A stretch of 64,000 nucleotides of DNA, from positions 1-64,000 of the forward strand of contig CAJUKS010000006.1 in NCBI GenBank assembly GCA_910587405.1, in the 5' to 3' direction. The notes under the pieces are model-generated. The model searched no databases. It had not been told where the DNA came from and saw only the letters and a list, made by a program, of their open reading frames with translations. This document shows, one piece after another, positions 17,614 through 26,819 of this stretch. Source of the stretch: an uncultured Alphaproteobacteria bacterium (GTDB taxonomy: Bacteria > Pseudomonadota > Alphaproteobacteria > RF32 > CAG-239). The translations under genes were made by a program, and so were the position numbers. The first letter of the stretch is position 1; every line of letters begins with the position of its first letter.

Positions 17614-17701
17614 TTTTCCCATCCTTGTCATATTTAATTTTGCTGAAATAAGATTATATCAATTAATCATAGCCCATAATTTGTTAATTTGGAACATTTA
17701 A

Positions 17702-18943
17702 ATGCCTAAAATCATTTTTTTGCTGATCATTTTTGTTTTGACGGCGGGCTGCCGGGCCGTCGGACGCGGAATTGCCGAAGAATTGCTGCGCGAAACTCAA
17801 ACCGTTAACAATCTGGGGCCCTGCATTGTCACCGGTCATCAGGTTGCCGGCGTCGACAGTCATCTGCAATCGCGACAGCCGATTAAAATTTTGATGATTC
17901 ACGGCATCGGCACCCATTATCCCGGCTATTCGCTGCTGTTGCAGGAAAATCTGGCGCAAAATTTGGGATTGGACGTGATGTCGCGTTCCAACAAAAATAT
18001 TGCCTTGCGCAGTCTCGATAATCCGAACACCGATCTCGGCAATTTGCGGGTGACTTTTTTGGCCGATCGCGAAATGAAGAAAAAAATTCTGTTCTACGAA
18101 TTGACATGGTCGGAAATAACCGCGGCTCAGAAACAAATGCTGGTCTATGATTATTCGCAGCTGTATGCGAGCCGGCGGGTTGTTTTTAATCAGATGATGA
18201 AAAAGTTTTTGGACAACGCGCTGCCGGACGCGGTTTTTTACATGAGCAGCGGCCGTGATCTGATTTTGCAATCTGCCGCTCAGGCAATGTGCTGGATGCT
18301 GCGAACCGATTGGGAGGATCTGCCGTCTTATCAACAAGGAAGCTGCCGGATTTCGGCTTCCGAACAAATGGCGGCGCTGGGCGAACAAAACGTTGTTTTT
18401 ATCACCCACAGTTTGGGCAGCAAGATTTTTATCGACAGTTTTACCGCGATGATCGAAAATCTGGATCAGGTCGAACAGTCTTTGCAAAATGCGGCGTCGG
18501 CGCGTCTGAAAAACAAAAAACTGACGGTGTTTATGATGGCCAACCAACTGCCGCTTTTGCATATGCGGGCAAATCCGGCCCCGGTCAACAACCAGATACC
18601 TTCTTATTGCACGCCCGGCGGCAAAAATTATGCCAAACGCGCCGTCAGCCGCCTTAACATCGTGGCGTTCAACGATCCCAACGACCTTCTGACCTATGCG
18701 ATTGAACCCGATTTTGTCGACAACTATATCGATTCCCGCATGTGTCCGCAGGTAACCAACATCAGCGTCAATGTTACCGGTGCGGTGTCGGCGTTCGGCG
18801 TCGGCGTGGTCAATCCGGTGGCGGCCCATGTCGATTATGACCGAAGCGCGGAAGTGATTGATCTGATCGGGCAGGGGACCGAGGCCTTGTCTTCCGACGG
18901 CCGCAATCAATGCCGTTTTATCGGGCTGAAAAGCAACTTCTGA
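17702..18943 (+). CDS. Lipase-like alpha/beta hydrolase lipoprotein
   Basis: A 413-residue predicted lipoprotein with lipobox LTAGC (Cys17). The alpha/beta-hydrolase hallmarks are present: an HG oxyanion-type motif MIHGIGTHYPG near residue 65, and the nucleophile elbow ITHSLGSK near residue 240 with the expected serine. A conserved FNDPNDLLTY near residue 325 probably supplies the acid, and AAHVDYDR near 380 the histidine. It therefore looks catalytically complete and may act on lipids or esters at the envelope. No close named family is evident. It is monocistronic. Confidence 0.65.
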   Translation: MPKIIFLLIIFVLTAGCRAVGRGIAEELLRETQTVNNLGPCIVTGHQVAGVDSHLQSRQPIKILMIHGIGTHYPGYSLLLQENLAQNLGLDVMSRSNKNIALRSLDNPNTDLGNLRVTFLADREMKKKILFYELTWSEITAAQKQMLVYDYSQLYASRRVVFNQMMKKFLDNALPDAVFYMSSGRDLILQSAAQAMCWMLRTDWEDLPSYQQGSCRISASEQMAALGEQNVVFITHSLGSKIFIDSFTAMIENLDQVEQSLQNAASARLKNKKLTVFMMANQLPLLHMRANPAPVNNQIPSYCTPGGKNYAKRAVSRLNIVAFNDPNDLLTYAIEPDFVDNYIDSRMCPQVTNISVNVTGAVSAFGVGVVNPVAAHVDYDRSAEVIDLIGQGTEALSSDGRNQCRFIGLKSNF

Positions 18944-19007
18944 TCCGCCGGTTGACATTTGGACAAAAAACGAATATAAATAAGATAATAACCATTATTG
19001 AGAAATT

Positions 19008-19304
19008 ATGACCATCAAAGAATTGTTAGACGAATTGTCAGAGTTTTCGCCCCAACTTGCAATCGGACACGAAAACAATCCCGTTGACCGCCTGGTTGAC
19101 CATTGGCAATCCTATTATGACGAAGCTGCCGTATTTGTTTGTGACGATCTGCCGATGTACATGCCGGCCTTTGAGAACAGCGGTACGCTGATTGTTACCG
19201 AAGACATGGTGTCTTTTACGCCCTCTCTGGTGATGAACGTCATCGTTGTCGATCCGCGGGATATGGCTGCTGTTAAAGCGCGGCTTGAAATGCTGCTGGA
19301 TTAG
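19008..19304 (+). CDS. Hypothetical 98-residue protein
   Basis: Small acidic cytoplasmic protein with no recognisable family. It has an amphipathic N-terminus (TIKELLDELSEF), a HWQSYYDEAAVFVCDDLP region and a C-terminal MAAVKARLEMLLD helix. It has its own terminator and a normal start, and its amino-acid composition is like that of the neighbouring genes, so it is probably real. Confidence 0.55.
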   Translation: MTIKELLDELSEFSPQLAIGHENNPVDRLVDHWQSYYDEAAVFVCDDLPMYMPAFENSGTLIVTEDMVSFTPSLVMNVIVVDPRDMAAVKARLEMLLD

Positions 19305-19311
19305 TATGATT

Positions 19312-19346
19312 GAAAGGTGTCAAACATTTTTTGTTTGGCACTTTTC
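19312..19346 (+). terminator. Terminator after the 98-residue gene
   Basis: Imperfect stem AAAGGTGTCAAACA / TGTTTGGCACTTTT followed by T-rich sequence. Confidence 0.65.
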
Positions 19347-19401
19347 TGTTTTTGGACTAAATCTTATATTATAAATAGGTAACTGATAAGGATAATTTCC
19401 G

Positions 19402-21351
19402 GTGTGGTCTCGATTGAGAAACTGTTTTTTGGCCGAACAGAACCGCTGGTTTCTGTGGCTGCCGGTATTTTTTGCCGCCGGGATCGGCATTTATTTTGCT
19501 TTGCTGGTCGAGCCGTCGGCATGGATCATTCTCGGTCTTTTGGAAATCCTTCTGGTTGCGGCGTGGCTGCTGAGACGTCGTCCGGCAGGCTTGCGGATTT
19601 TGTTTCCGTTGCTGCTGGCGGTTTTGGGTTTTGCCAACATTCAGCTCAAAACGATCTATCTGAGCCGTTTGGAAGCGCCGACAGCTGACCGCAAAATTTA
19701 TTTGAGCGGACGCATAGACAAGCTGGACGCCAACTACCGCGGTAAACCGAGGATTCTTCTAAGCGATATGAAGGGTTTTGACGGAAAGGCAATTGCCGGA
19801 CGCTATCGTCTGACCATGGTTCAAAAGGATCCGGGACTGAAAGCGGGCGACTGCGTGGAAATGATAGCGGTAGTGTCGCCGTTGTTTCAAACCGGCATGG
19901 TCGGCGGCTATCAGTTTGACCGCCAGTTGTTTTTTAACGGCATCACCGGCGCCGGTTATATTCCCAGCGACGTTCTGCCGGTGACATGCCCGAATCCGTC
20001 GCCGCGTTTTTCGGACTTGGCCGCGGCATTGCGCCAAACGATTTCACGGCGGATTGAGGCGGTTTTGCCGCCGGATCAGGCAGCGGTGGCAGTTGCGATT
20101 GTTGCCGGTAATCAGAGCAAGATCAGCAAACCGCTGATCAATGCTTATCGCGATTCGGGACTGGCGCATTTTCTGTCGATTTCGGGTCTGCATATGAGTA
20201 TGTTGGCCGGGCTGATGTTTTTTCTGGTGCGTTTTGTCATGGCGTTGGTTCCGGCGCTTTCGTTGCGTTATAATTCCAAAAAAGCGGCGGCGGTTCTGGC
20301 AATTTTTATCAGCGCGGTTTATCTGGTCATTTCCGGTGCCGCCATTCCGGCGCAGCGGGCTTTTGTGATGACGTTTGTGGTGCTGTTGGCAGTGTTGTTC
20401 GAACGTCAGGCGATTTCGATGCGCACGCTGGCCTGGGCGGCGTTGATTGTTCTGGTGATTTCGCCGCAGGCTCTGATCAGCGCCAGTTTTCAGATGTCTT
20501 TTGCCGCGGTGACGGCTTTGGTGGCTTTTTATGAAAAATTTGCCGGTCGTCTCAGTCGTTTTCTCAGCGGCGAGGAAGTTTCGCTGGGCGGACGGGTGCT
20601 GCGCGGTATCTGGGCCTATTTTCTCGGTGTGATTATTGCCGATCTGGTGGCTTCGCTGGCAACCCTGCCGTTTGCGATTTACCATTTTAATCGGATTGCG
20701 CTTTATACCAGCCTCACCAACATGGCGGCGGGACCGTTGATCGGTTTTGTCATTATGCCTTTTGTACTGGTTTCGCTTTTGCTGATGCCGTTGGGGTTGG
20801 AAACGCTGCCGCTTAAACTGGTCGGTTGCGGCCTCTCGGCCGTCAACAGCCTCACCACTCGGGTGGCGTCGCTGCCGCATGCGGCGGCCGGCGTGGTTTC
20901 GATGCCGTTGTGGGGACTCCTGCTGATTACTTTTGGCGGTCTGTGGCTGTGTTTGTGGCGTTGCCGTTGGCGGATGTGGGGCTTTGCGGCGATTGCGGTC
21001 GGATTTTTAAGCATCTTGACGGTCAGCGTTCCCGATTTAATCGTGGATCGGGACGCCCGTACGGTGGCGGTGCGAACGGATGACGGTTTTTATTTCATGC
21101 CCGGCGCCGATCGCTGGAACAAACAAAACTGGCTGAACAAATATGCGGCGGCCGAATATAAGAGCAGGCAGGAAATTACCAACGCGGTGTATCCGTCTCG
21201 GGTGGCGGTTATGCGTCGAAAGGGGATTACGGTTGACGGCAGCCGTTTTGATCTCGAGCGCGCCGGCGGGGTCAGCTTTTATCTGAAAGACGGGCGGTTG
21301 CGGACGGAAACGGTACGGGACAGCATCGGTTACCGCCCGTGGAACAAATAA
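19402..21351 (+). CDS. ComEC/Rec2 family DNA-uptake channel protein
   Basis: Integral membrane protein of 649 residues. An N-terminal soluble beta domain with a cysteine pair (GDCVEMIAVVS and LPVTCPNP) follows two or three membrane segments. The ComEC core comes next: AHFLSISGLHMSMLAG, SGAAIPAQRAFVMTFVVLL and SPQALISASFQMSFAAVTAL. ComEC forms the inner-membrane channel for single-stranded DNA during transformation. The end lacks the metallo-beta-lactamase-type domain of longer ComEC proteins; only a short degenerate tail (DARTVAVRTDDGFYF) remains, as in other alphaproteobacterial versions. The start is GTG at 19402. No other competence genes are in this window. Confidence 0.88.
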   Translation: MWSRLRNCFLAEQNRWFLWLPVFFAAGIGIYFALLVEPSAWIILGLLEILLVAAWLLRRRPAGLRILFPLLLAVLGFANIQLKTIYLSRLEAPTADRKIYLSGRIDKLDANYRGKPRILLSDMKGFDGKAIAGRYRLTMVQKDPGLKAGDCVEMIAVVSPLFQTGMVGGYQFDRQLFFNGITGAGYIPSDVLPVTCPNPSPRFSDLAAALRQTISRRIEAVLPPDQAAVAVAIVAGNQSKISKPLINAYRDSGLAHFLSISGLHMSMLAGLMFFLVRFVMALVPALSLRYNSKKAAAVLAIFISAVYLVISGAAIPAQRAFVMTFVVLLAVLFERQAISMRTLAWAALIVLVISPQALISASFQMSFAAVTALVAFYEKFAGRLSRFLSGEEVSLGGRVLRGIWAYFLGVIIADLVASLATLPFAIYHFNRIALYTSLTNMAAGPLIGFVIMPFVLVSLLLMPLGLETLPLKLVGCGLSAVNSLTTRVASLPHAAAGVVSMPLWGLLLITFGGLWLCLWRCRWRMWGFAAIAVGFLSILTVSVPDLIVDRDARTVAVRTDDGFYFMPGADRWNKQNWLNKYAAAEYKSRQEITNAVYPSRVAVMRRKGITVDGSRFDLERAGGVSFYLKDGRLRTETVRDSIGYRPWNK

Positions 21352-21526
21352 CTTGACAGCGGCAGGGTTTTATGTTCTCCTGAAAACAGAGCGGTGATTG
21401 ACGCTTGCTGCCTGCCCGGAGCGAACTCGGACGAGACAATTCATTTTTTTTCAGTTGCTTTATCCTTTAATCAGGGAATTTTGACAGGCAGGCGTCAGAA
21501 AGTTTCCCGTTAGAGGAGTTAAAGTG

Positions 21527-22552
21527 ATGACAAACGATATTTTATCCCCCGCCGATCCGCAAATTGTTGAGCTGTTCAAACACGGCAAATGCCTGACGTT
21601 TGATTTTTCCCGCGATGTCAAAAACGTATCGGTGGCGATGCAAAAAACCGCAGGGCGTTGCGGACGCGTGGTTTGTTCAACCGCCCCGCTGGCCTTAAAA
21701 CAAGATACCCAGCTTGCCTTTTTTGCCGACGGCAATGTCTGTCTGACCGCCGGCCGTGACGAGAAGATCGATCCGGCTTGTCGTTCATATCTGGCTTTGT
21801 TTGCCGACGGACGGCTGATTGTTTCCGATTTATATCAGACCAACCGTTACGGAATTTACGATTATCGCAAAGTCTCGCAGTTTGCGCGTACTTATTCCGA
21901 TTATCTTTATCTTCAGCCGCAATATGTGCCGCAATCTTATCTGGATGCGCTCTATCGCCGCGCCGAACAGTACGGGTGGTATATTTCCGCGGAAGAAGCT
22001 GCGGCGGCGATGCCGGTTCAACCGCTGCCGACGGCAGAGGAAAACGCTGCCTGTGATGCTTTTGTTAAAGAAATATTCAAAGGTCGGCGCTGTATCAGCG
22101 TGGCGCCGCGGGAATTGTCGCTGATGAATCGGTACGCTCTGTTTGACGACGGAACACTGGTGATGGCAGACGATGTTCCCGATTATGCGGCGGCGGATAT
22201 CGAAAAAGAACTGACGAAGCACTTCCCCGATCTGCACTTGAAAACGCAGCAAGCGCCGCAGGCGTATGTTGATGCAATCTACCGTATGGTGCCGCAGATG
22301 CAGAAAAGCACCAAACAGATTTATTTTGAAATATTGAAGCAAAAAGCCCGTAAACTGGGAAAGAGACTGAATCTTCCCCGTCATCGGGCTTTGGAAACGG
22401 TTGCGCAAATGGCCGGCTGGCAGAGTTGGAAACAAGCCACCCGGATTGATGAAGAGCGGGCAAAGTTTGTGCTGGTTTCCGAAAAGAATAAGAAGGAACT
22501 GGCGCGGTTTTTCATCAGGATCCGTTGGAAATGGAATATAAGGAATATCTGA
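21527..22552 (+). CDS. Hypothetical protein with C-terminal glyoxalase-related helix domain
   Basis: 341 residues with no firm family. It appears internally duplicated: ALFADGRLIVSDLYQ and ALFDDGTLVMADDVP match in pattern, and each is followed by QPQYVPQSYLDALYR or TQQAPQAYVDAIYR. The C-terminus (LGKRLNLPRHRALETVAQMAGWQSWKQ) resembles the short helical domain, annotated glyoxalase-related, found on many alphaproteobacterial proteins. ATG at 21527 is chosen because GAGGAG lies eight bases upstream. It ends at its own terminator. No signal peptide. Confidence 0.6.
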   Translation: MTNDILSPADPQIVELFKHGKCLTFDFSRDVKNVSVAMQKTAGRCGRVVCSTAPLALKQDTQLAFFADGNVCLTAGRDEKIDPACRSYLALFADGRLIVSDLYQTNRYGIYDYRKVSQFARTYSDYLYLQPQYVPQSYLDALYRRAEQYGWYISAEEAAAAMPVQPLPTAEENAACDAFVKEIFKGRRCISVAPRELSLMNRYALFDDGTLVMADDVPDYAAADIEKELTKHFPDLHLKTQQAPQAYVDAIYRMVPQMQKSTKQIYFEILKQKARKLGKRLNLPRHRALETVAQMAGWQSWKQATRIDEERAKFVLVSEKNKKELARFFIRIRWKWNIRNI

Positions 22553-22574
22553 AGAGACAGGGAGAATAGTTTGC

Positions 22575-22606
22575 AAACCCCTGTCGGCTTTGGCTGACAG
22601 GGGTTT
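22575..22606. terminator. Terminator between convergent genes, prfC side
   Basis: Stem AAACCCCTGTC / GACAGGGGTTT with a ten-base loop. Confidence 0.75.
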
Positions 22607-22611
22607 ACTGT

Positions 22612-24201
22612 TTAAAAAATCTGTTCTCTGGTTTTGTTGAGCTTTATCTTGGGAAAATCTTCCTTGGCTTTGTTCAGATGCCAGGCGTTGCGCGCCAGAA
22701 AAACGTCGGCGCCGTCGTGATCGACCGCCATCGAAGCGCGGTTGGTATCGATAAACTTTTTCAAATATTCTTTATCGTCCGCATCCGTCCAGCGGGCGGT
22801 AAAATATTGAGTCGGTTCAAAAGCGACCGGAATGCCGAATTCGGTGCGGATACGGTCGGCCATCACTTCAAATTGCAGCACTCCGACCACGCCGACAATC
22901 CACTCGGCGCCGATCACCGGTTTGAAAACGCTGGCGCCGCCTTCTTCGGCAATTTGCTGCAAGGCATTGCCCAAGTGCTTGGATTTCAGCGGGTCTAAAG
23001 CGCGCACGCTTTTCAGCAGTTCGGGGGCAAAACTGGGGATGCCGGTAAAATGCAGTTTTTCGCCTTCGGTCAGACAATCGCCGATGCGCAGCTGTCCGTG
23101 GTTGGGAATGCCGATAATGTCGCCCGGAAAAGCGTCTTCCGCCAGTTCACGTTCCTGAGCCAGAAACATCACCGGAGTGGCAACCTTAATCGGTTTGCCG
23201 GTTCGTACCTGATACAGGCTCATGCCGCGTTTAAAGTGTCCCGAACAGAGGCGCATAAAAGCGATGCGGTCACGGTGTTTGGGATCCATGTTGGCCTGAA
23301 TTTTGAAAACAAAGCCGCTGACTTTAGCTTCGTCCGGGTTGATCGGGCGTTCGGCGGCCGGCTGCGGTCGCGGCGCCGGTGCCATGGCGTGCAGTCCTTC
23401 CAAAATTTCCTGTACGCCGAAATTGTTGATGGCGCTGCCGAAGAACACCGGTGTCAGAGCGCCGGCCAGATACATTTCTTTATCAAAAGCCGGGCACAAT
23501 TCGCGTACCATTTCGATGTCTTCGCGCAATTTGGCAACCGCATGGGACGGCAGCATCCGGTCCAGTTTGGGGTCATCCAGTCCTTGGCAGGTTTCAATAG
23601 TGGCATTTTTCTGCGATTTGTCGCCGGTTTTGTTCATCAAAATCAACTGGTCGCCGATGAGGTCATAACAGCCGAGAAAATCCTTGCCCATGCCGATCGG
23701 CCAGCTTGCCGGCGTTACGTCAAGCGCCAGCGTTTTTTCAATGTCGTCCATCAGGCTGAACGGGTCCAACCCTTCGCGGTCGAGTTTGTTGATGAAAGTA
23801 ATGATCGGCACGTTGCGCAGGCGGCAGACTTCAAACAGTTTTTTGGTCTGGGTTTCGATGCCTTTTGCCGAGTCTATCACCATCACTGCAGAGTCTACGG
23901 CGGTCAACACCCGGTAAGTGTCTTCGGAAAAGTCTTCGTGGCCGGGGGTATCGAGCAGGTTGAAGGTGATATTTTTATAGTCGAACGTCATCACCGAAGA
24001 AGCCACCGAAATACCGCGTTCCTGTTCCACTTTCATCCAGTCGGAGCGGGCGCGGCGGTTTTCGCCGCGGGCTTTAACGGCACCGGCCTGTTGAATGGCG
24101 CCCCCGAACAACAACAGTTTTTCGGTCAGGGTTGTTTTACCGGCGTCGGGGTGCGAGATGATCGCAAAAGTTTTTCTCGGGTTGGTGTTGATGTTGCTCA
24201 T
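22612..24201 (-). CDS. prfC: Peptide chain release factor 3
   Basis: RF3, the translational GTPase that recycles RF1/RF2 from the ribosome after peptide release. The 529-residue protein has the full family length. G1 is SHPDAGKTT, the switch I region is RGISVASSV, G3 is DTPGHEDF and G4 is NKLD. The C-terminal RF3 domains follow, with RIRTEFGIPVAFEPTQYFTARW. The ATG at 24201 follows a ribosome-site-poor leader. It is monocistronic, divergent from the tRNA-Leu gene. Confidence 0.96.
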   Translation of the reverse strand: MSNINTNPRKTFAIISHPDAGKTTLTEKLLLFGGAIQQAGAVKARGENRRARSDWMKVEQERGISVASSVMTFDYKNITFNLLDTPGHEDFSEDTYRVLTAVDSAVMVIDSAKGIETQTKKLFEVCRLRNVPIITFINKLDREGLDPFSLMDDIEKTLALDVTPASWPIGMGKDFLGCYDLIGDQLILMNKTGDKSQKNATIETCQGLDDPKLDRMLPSHAVAKLREDIEMVRELCPAFDKEMYLAGALTPVFFGSAINNFGVQEILEGLHAMAPAPRPQPAAERPINPDEAKVSGFVFKIQANMDPKHRDRIAFMRLCSGHFKRGMSLYQVRTGKPIKVATPVMFLAQERELAEDAFPGDIIGIPNHGQLRIGDCLTEGEKLHFTGIPSFAPELLKSVRALDPLKSKHLGNALQQIAEEGGASVFKPVIGAEWIVGVVGVLQFEVMADRIRTEFGIPVAFEPTQYFTARWTDADDKEYLKKFIDTNRASMAVDHDGADVFLARNAWHLNKAKEDFPKIKLNKTREQIF

Positions 24202-24361
24202 GATTTTTGCCTGTTAAGGTTAAAAACGTTCTTAAAGCGGCATATTACATATTTCTCCACATTTTGCAAGCGTTTAGAACGCGTTTTATGCGGCTTTTTT
24301 GGAATTAGGGCTTGATTTATAAAATATTTTGGGTAGTATTTTGAACGAATTTTAGACAAGT

Positions 24362-24446
24362 GCGGGCGTGGTGAAATTGGCAGACACGTCAGATTTAGGT
24401 TCTGATGACGCAAGTCGTGGGGGTTCAAGTCCCTTCGCCCGCACCA
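24362..24446 (+). tRNA. tRNA-Leu (TAG)
   Basis: An 85-base class II tRNA. Acceptor GCGGGCG pairs with CGCCCGC, the anticodon loop TTTAGGT reads TAG, there is a long variable arm, the T-loop is GTTCAAGTC, and CCA is encoded. Trigger factor starts 35 bases after it. Confidence 0.95.
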
Positions 24447-24481
24447 GATTTTGGTTTCAACATTTATAATTAGAGAAGAAA

Positions 24482-25855
24482 ATGAAGGTAACAGAACAAA
24501 AAGCAGAAGGCCTGAAGAAAAAATATCAGGTGGTTATTGAACACAAGGATTTTGAAGAAAAAGTCGAGCAGAAACTGAACGATGTTGCTAAAAATGTCAA
24601 GCTTCCGGGTTTCCGTCCCGGCAAAGCCCCCAAGGAAATGTTGAAACAAAAGTATCGCACTTCGGTCATGGGCGAAGCTCTGGATGAAATCGTACGCGAC
24701 GCCGCCGATCAGGTTGTTAAGGAAAACAAGCTGAAACTGGCGCTGCGTCCGAATATCAGCATCACCAAATTTGACGAGGGCAAAGACATTGAGTTTGACA
24801 TCGAAGCCGAAATCCTGCCGGAAATCAAAGTCGGTGATTTTTCCGAAATCAAAGTTGAAAAACTGATGGCGGAAGTTCCGGCCGAAGAAGTTGAGAAAGC
24901 TTTGCAGTATATCGTCAGTTCCCGTCGCGAAACCGCCAAAATCGAAGATGCGGCGCATCAGGCGGCTAAAGGCGACACTCTGATTATCGACTTTGTCGGC
25001 TCGATCGACGGTGTCGAATTCCCGGGCGGCAAGGGCAATGATTATCCGCTCGAACTCGGATCGGGGACTTTTATCCCCGGCTTTGAAGATCAGCTGATCG
25101 GTGCAAAAGCCGGTGACAAAGTTGAAGTAAAAGTTAAGTTCCCCGAAGATTATCATGCCAAGGAACTGGCCGGCAAAGATTCTGTTTTTGCGGTAACGGT
25201 TAAAGAAATGCGCGAACCCAAAGCGGTGGAACTGAATGACGAATTTGCGAAATCGATTGGCGAAGAGAGTCTCGATTCGTTGAAAGAAAGCATCAAAAAC
25301 CGTATTAAAGCCGATTATGAAAATACCTCCAAGCTGAAACTCAAACGCAATTTGCTTGACAAGCTCGACGAAGCTTACAAATTTGACGTGCCGGAAAGCC
25401 TGGTCGAAGAAGAATTTAAGTCGATCGAAGCTCAGTACAAACGTGCCAAAGAGCTGAACCAGCTTGATGAACACGAAAAGACTACGCCCGAAGAAGAGCT
25501 GATGAAAGAGTACAAGAAGATTGCCGAACGCCGGGTTAAGCTGGGACTGCTGTTGTCTGAAGTCGGTGCCGAAGCCAAGGTAACGGTTACTACCGATGAC
25601 CTCAACAAGGCAATTATGAACGAAGCCAAAAAATATCCGGGTCAGGAAAAGGCCGTGTTTGATTTTTACCTCAAAAACGCCAAAGCGGTCGAAGCTTTGA
25701 GAGCGCCGGTATTTGAAGAAAAAATCATCGATTTTGTTCTCGACAAGGTCAAAGTCGAAGAAAAAACGGTTTCGGTTGAGGAACTTTATTCTTTTGACGA
25801 AAACCCCAAACCGGCGAAGGCCAAAAAATCGTCGGCTAAAAAAGCTGCCAAATAA
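24482..25855 (+). CDS. tig: Trigger factor chaperone
   Basis: Ribosome-associated chaperone and peptidyl-prolyl isomerase that meets nascent chains at the exit tunnel. The 457 residues contain the ribosome-binding signature GFRPGKAP near residue 43. The FKBP-type PPIase domain (about 155-240) contains GDTLIIDFVGSIDGVEFPGGKG and FIPGFEDQLIGAKAGD. The C-terminal helical chaperone arms follow. A lysine-alanine-rich tail closes the protein. It lies directly behind tRNA-Leu and may be partly cotranscribed with it; clpP/lon, its frequent partners, are not here. Confidence 0.97.
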   Translation: MKVTEQKAEGLKKKYQVVIEHKDFEEKVEQKLNDVAKNVKLPGFRPGKAPKEMLKQKYRTSVMGEALDEIVRDAADQVVKENKLKLALRPNISITKFDEGKDIEFDIEAEILPEIKVGDFSEIKVEKLMAEVPAEEVEKALQYIVSSRRETAKIEDAAHQAAKGDTLIIDFVGSIDGVEFPGGKGNDYPLELGSGTFIPGFEDQLIGAKAGDKVEVKVKFPEDYHAKELAGKDSVFAVTVKEMREPKAVELNDEFAKSIGEESLDSLKESIKNRIKADYENTSKLKLKRNLLDKLDEAYKFDVPESLVEEEFKSIEAQYKRAKELNQLDEHEKTTPEEELMKEYKKIAERRVKLGLLLSEVGAEAKVTVTTDDLNKAIMNEAKKYPGQEKAVFDFYLKNAKAVEALRAPVFEEKIIDFVLDKVKVEEKTVSVEELYSFDENPKPAKAKKSSAKKAAK

Positions 25856-25886
25856 TCGGCATTTTTAGCAACAACCATAAAATAAA

Positions 25887-25919
25887 AAAGCAGGCGGAGA
25901 AATATTTATTCTCCGCCTG
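25887..25919 (-). terminator. Terminator, META-domain lipoprotein and tig
   Basis: Stem CAGGCGGAGAA / TTCTCCGCCTG; on the minus strand it is followed by a T6 run, so it mainly serves the minus-strand lipoprotein gene. Confidence 0.75.
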
Positions 25920-25970
25920 TGACGTTTTTAGCCTGCCGATCCGTATTTTTTCGGCTGAATAAAAGCCTTT

Positions 25971-26354
25971 TTATTTGGTTTCTGCCGGTTGAAACTTCAA
26001 TGTCGTCCTGTCACCCGACAAAATCAAATTGCCGTTGTCAAAACGGATGGTTTCGACGTTGTCCAACGCTTTAAAGTAATCGGTTTCGGCTTTCATCATC
26101 GGTTCCGGCGCCGCCATCATGGTTGAGCCGATGGCGGAAAATTTGATCTTGTTGCCGTTTAATTCATAATTTCCGAAATAGCGGTTGACCGCCTGGCCGT
26201 AAAACTTCGGCGCTTCGGCGTCGAAAGACAGCGAAATTTCCATCCCTTCCGGCGCATCCAGCAAAATATAGTTGTTGCCTTTGATGTCGGAAGCTTTGTC
26301 GGGGCTGCAGGCTGCCAGAAACAGGCTGCATGCCAGTGCAAGAATTTTTTTCAT
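25971..26354 (-). CDS. META/HslJ-domain lipoprotein
   Basis: A 127-residue predicted lipoprotein with lipobox LFLAAC (Cys16). The rest matches the META/HslJ domain pattern: YILLDAPEG, QAVNRYFGNYELNGNKIKF, IGSTMMAAPEPMMKAETDYF and a final L-rich strand. In the usual motif GGCNR-x-x-G the GGC part is altered to QAV. The family occurs in heat-shock and envelope-stress proteins, but its molecular role is unclear. The gene is monocistronic, with a hairpin terminator after it. Confidence 0.7.
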   Translation of the reverse strand: MKKILALACSLFLAACSPDKASDIKGNNYILLDAPEGMEISLSFDAEAPKFYGQAVNRYFGNYELNGNKIKFSAIGSTMMAAPEPMMKAETDYFKALDNVETIRFDNGNLILSGDRTTLKFQPAETK

Positions 26355-26435
26355 CGGGTCTCCTTCATATTTAAATTAATTCGCTTCTTATTATATAAGA
26401 CTTATCGGGAACAGTTTCCACCAAAAAATGAAAAG

Positions 26436-26461
26436 CCCCCCAAACTGAAAGTCGGGGGGCG
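26436..26461 (-). terminator. Terminator of the 66-residue gene
   Basis: Perfect GCCCCCC / GGGGGGC stem followed by TTTT on the minus strand, 21 bases past the stop codon. Confidence 0.8.
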
Positions 26462-26481
26462 TGCAGAAAGAAAAGTATCTG

Positions 26482-26682
26482 CTAATCTTCGAAGAAAATA
26501 TCCCGGTCGGGACAGGCGTCGTGCAACAGTTCCGTAAGAACCTGAATGCGCAGGCGGATTTCGTCGGTTTGTTCAACCTGCTGCAGGCGATTGATTTCGT
26601 CGTGCAGTTCGAAGCATGAATAATCGAGATACTCTTCTCGAATTTCGTCTTTCAAATAAGACAATTCGTCTCTTTTACACAT
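26482..26682 (-). CDS. Small hypothetical protein, 66 residues
   Basis: A short acidic helical protein (KRDELSYLKDEIREEYLDY, then ELHDEINRLQQVEQ). It is leucine- and glutamate-rich and probably a small coiled coil. No family recognised. No strong ribosome site is seen, but a dedicated terminator directly behind it makes a real gene likely. It sits between the META lipoprotein and the porin on the opposite strand. Confidence 0.5.
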   Translation of the reverse strand: MCKRDELSYLKDEIREEYLDYSCFELHDEINRLQQVEQTDEIRLRIQVLTELLHDACPDRDIFFED

Positions 26683-26760
26683 ATCTAATAATTTTTTAAT
26701 TAGTTTTCATAATTATATTATATTTCAACAATTGTTTTTTGTCCAGCAAAAATTATTTTA

Positions 26761-26789
26761 TTGACACCCGGAAAATAGATTTCTAGACT
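26761..26789 (+). promoter_or_regulatory. Promoter of the porin-like gene
   Basis: TTGACA (26761-26766), 17-base spacer, TAGACT (26784-26789), about 31 bases before the ATG; a near-consensus sigma-70 promoter. Confidence 0.6.
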
Positions 26790-26819
26790 GTCGGTAATTT
26801 AGGAAAACAGAGGTCAATT

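Noticed and set aside
19402..21351. ComEC as a pseudogene because it lacks the C-terminal hydrolase domain
   Set aside because: The frame is intact, and short ComEC proteins without that domain are normal in Alphaproteobacteria.
24198..24428. A minus-strand frame of 76 codons over tRNA-Leu
   Set aside because: It overlaps a complete tRNA gene and shows no coding character.
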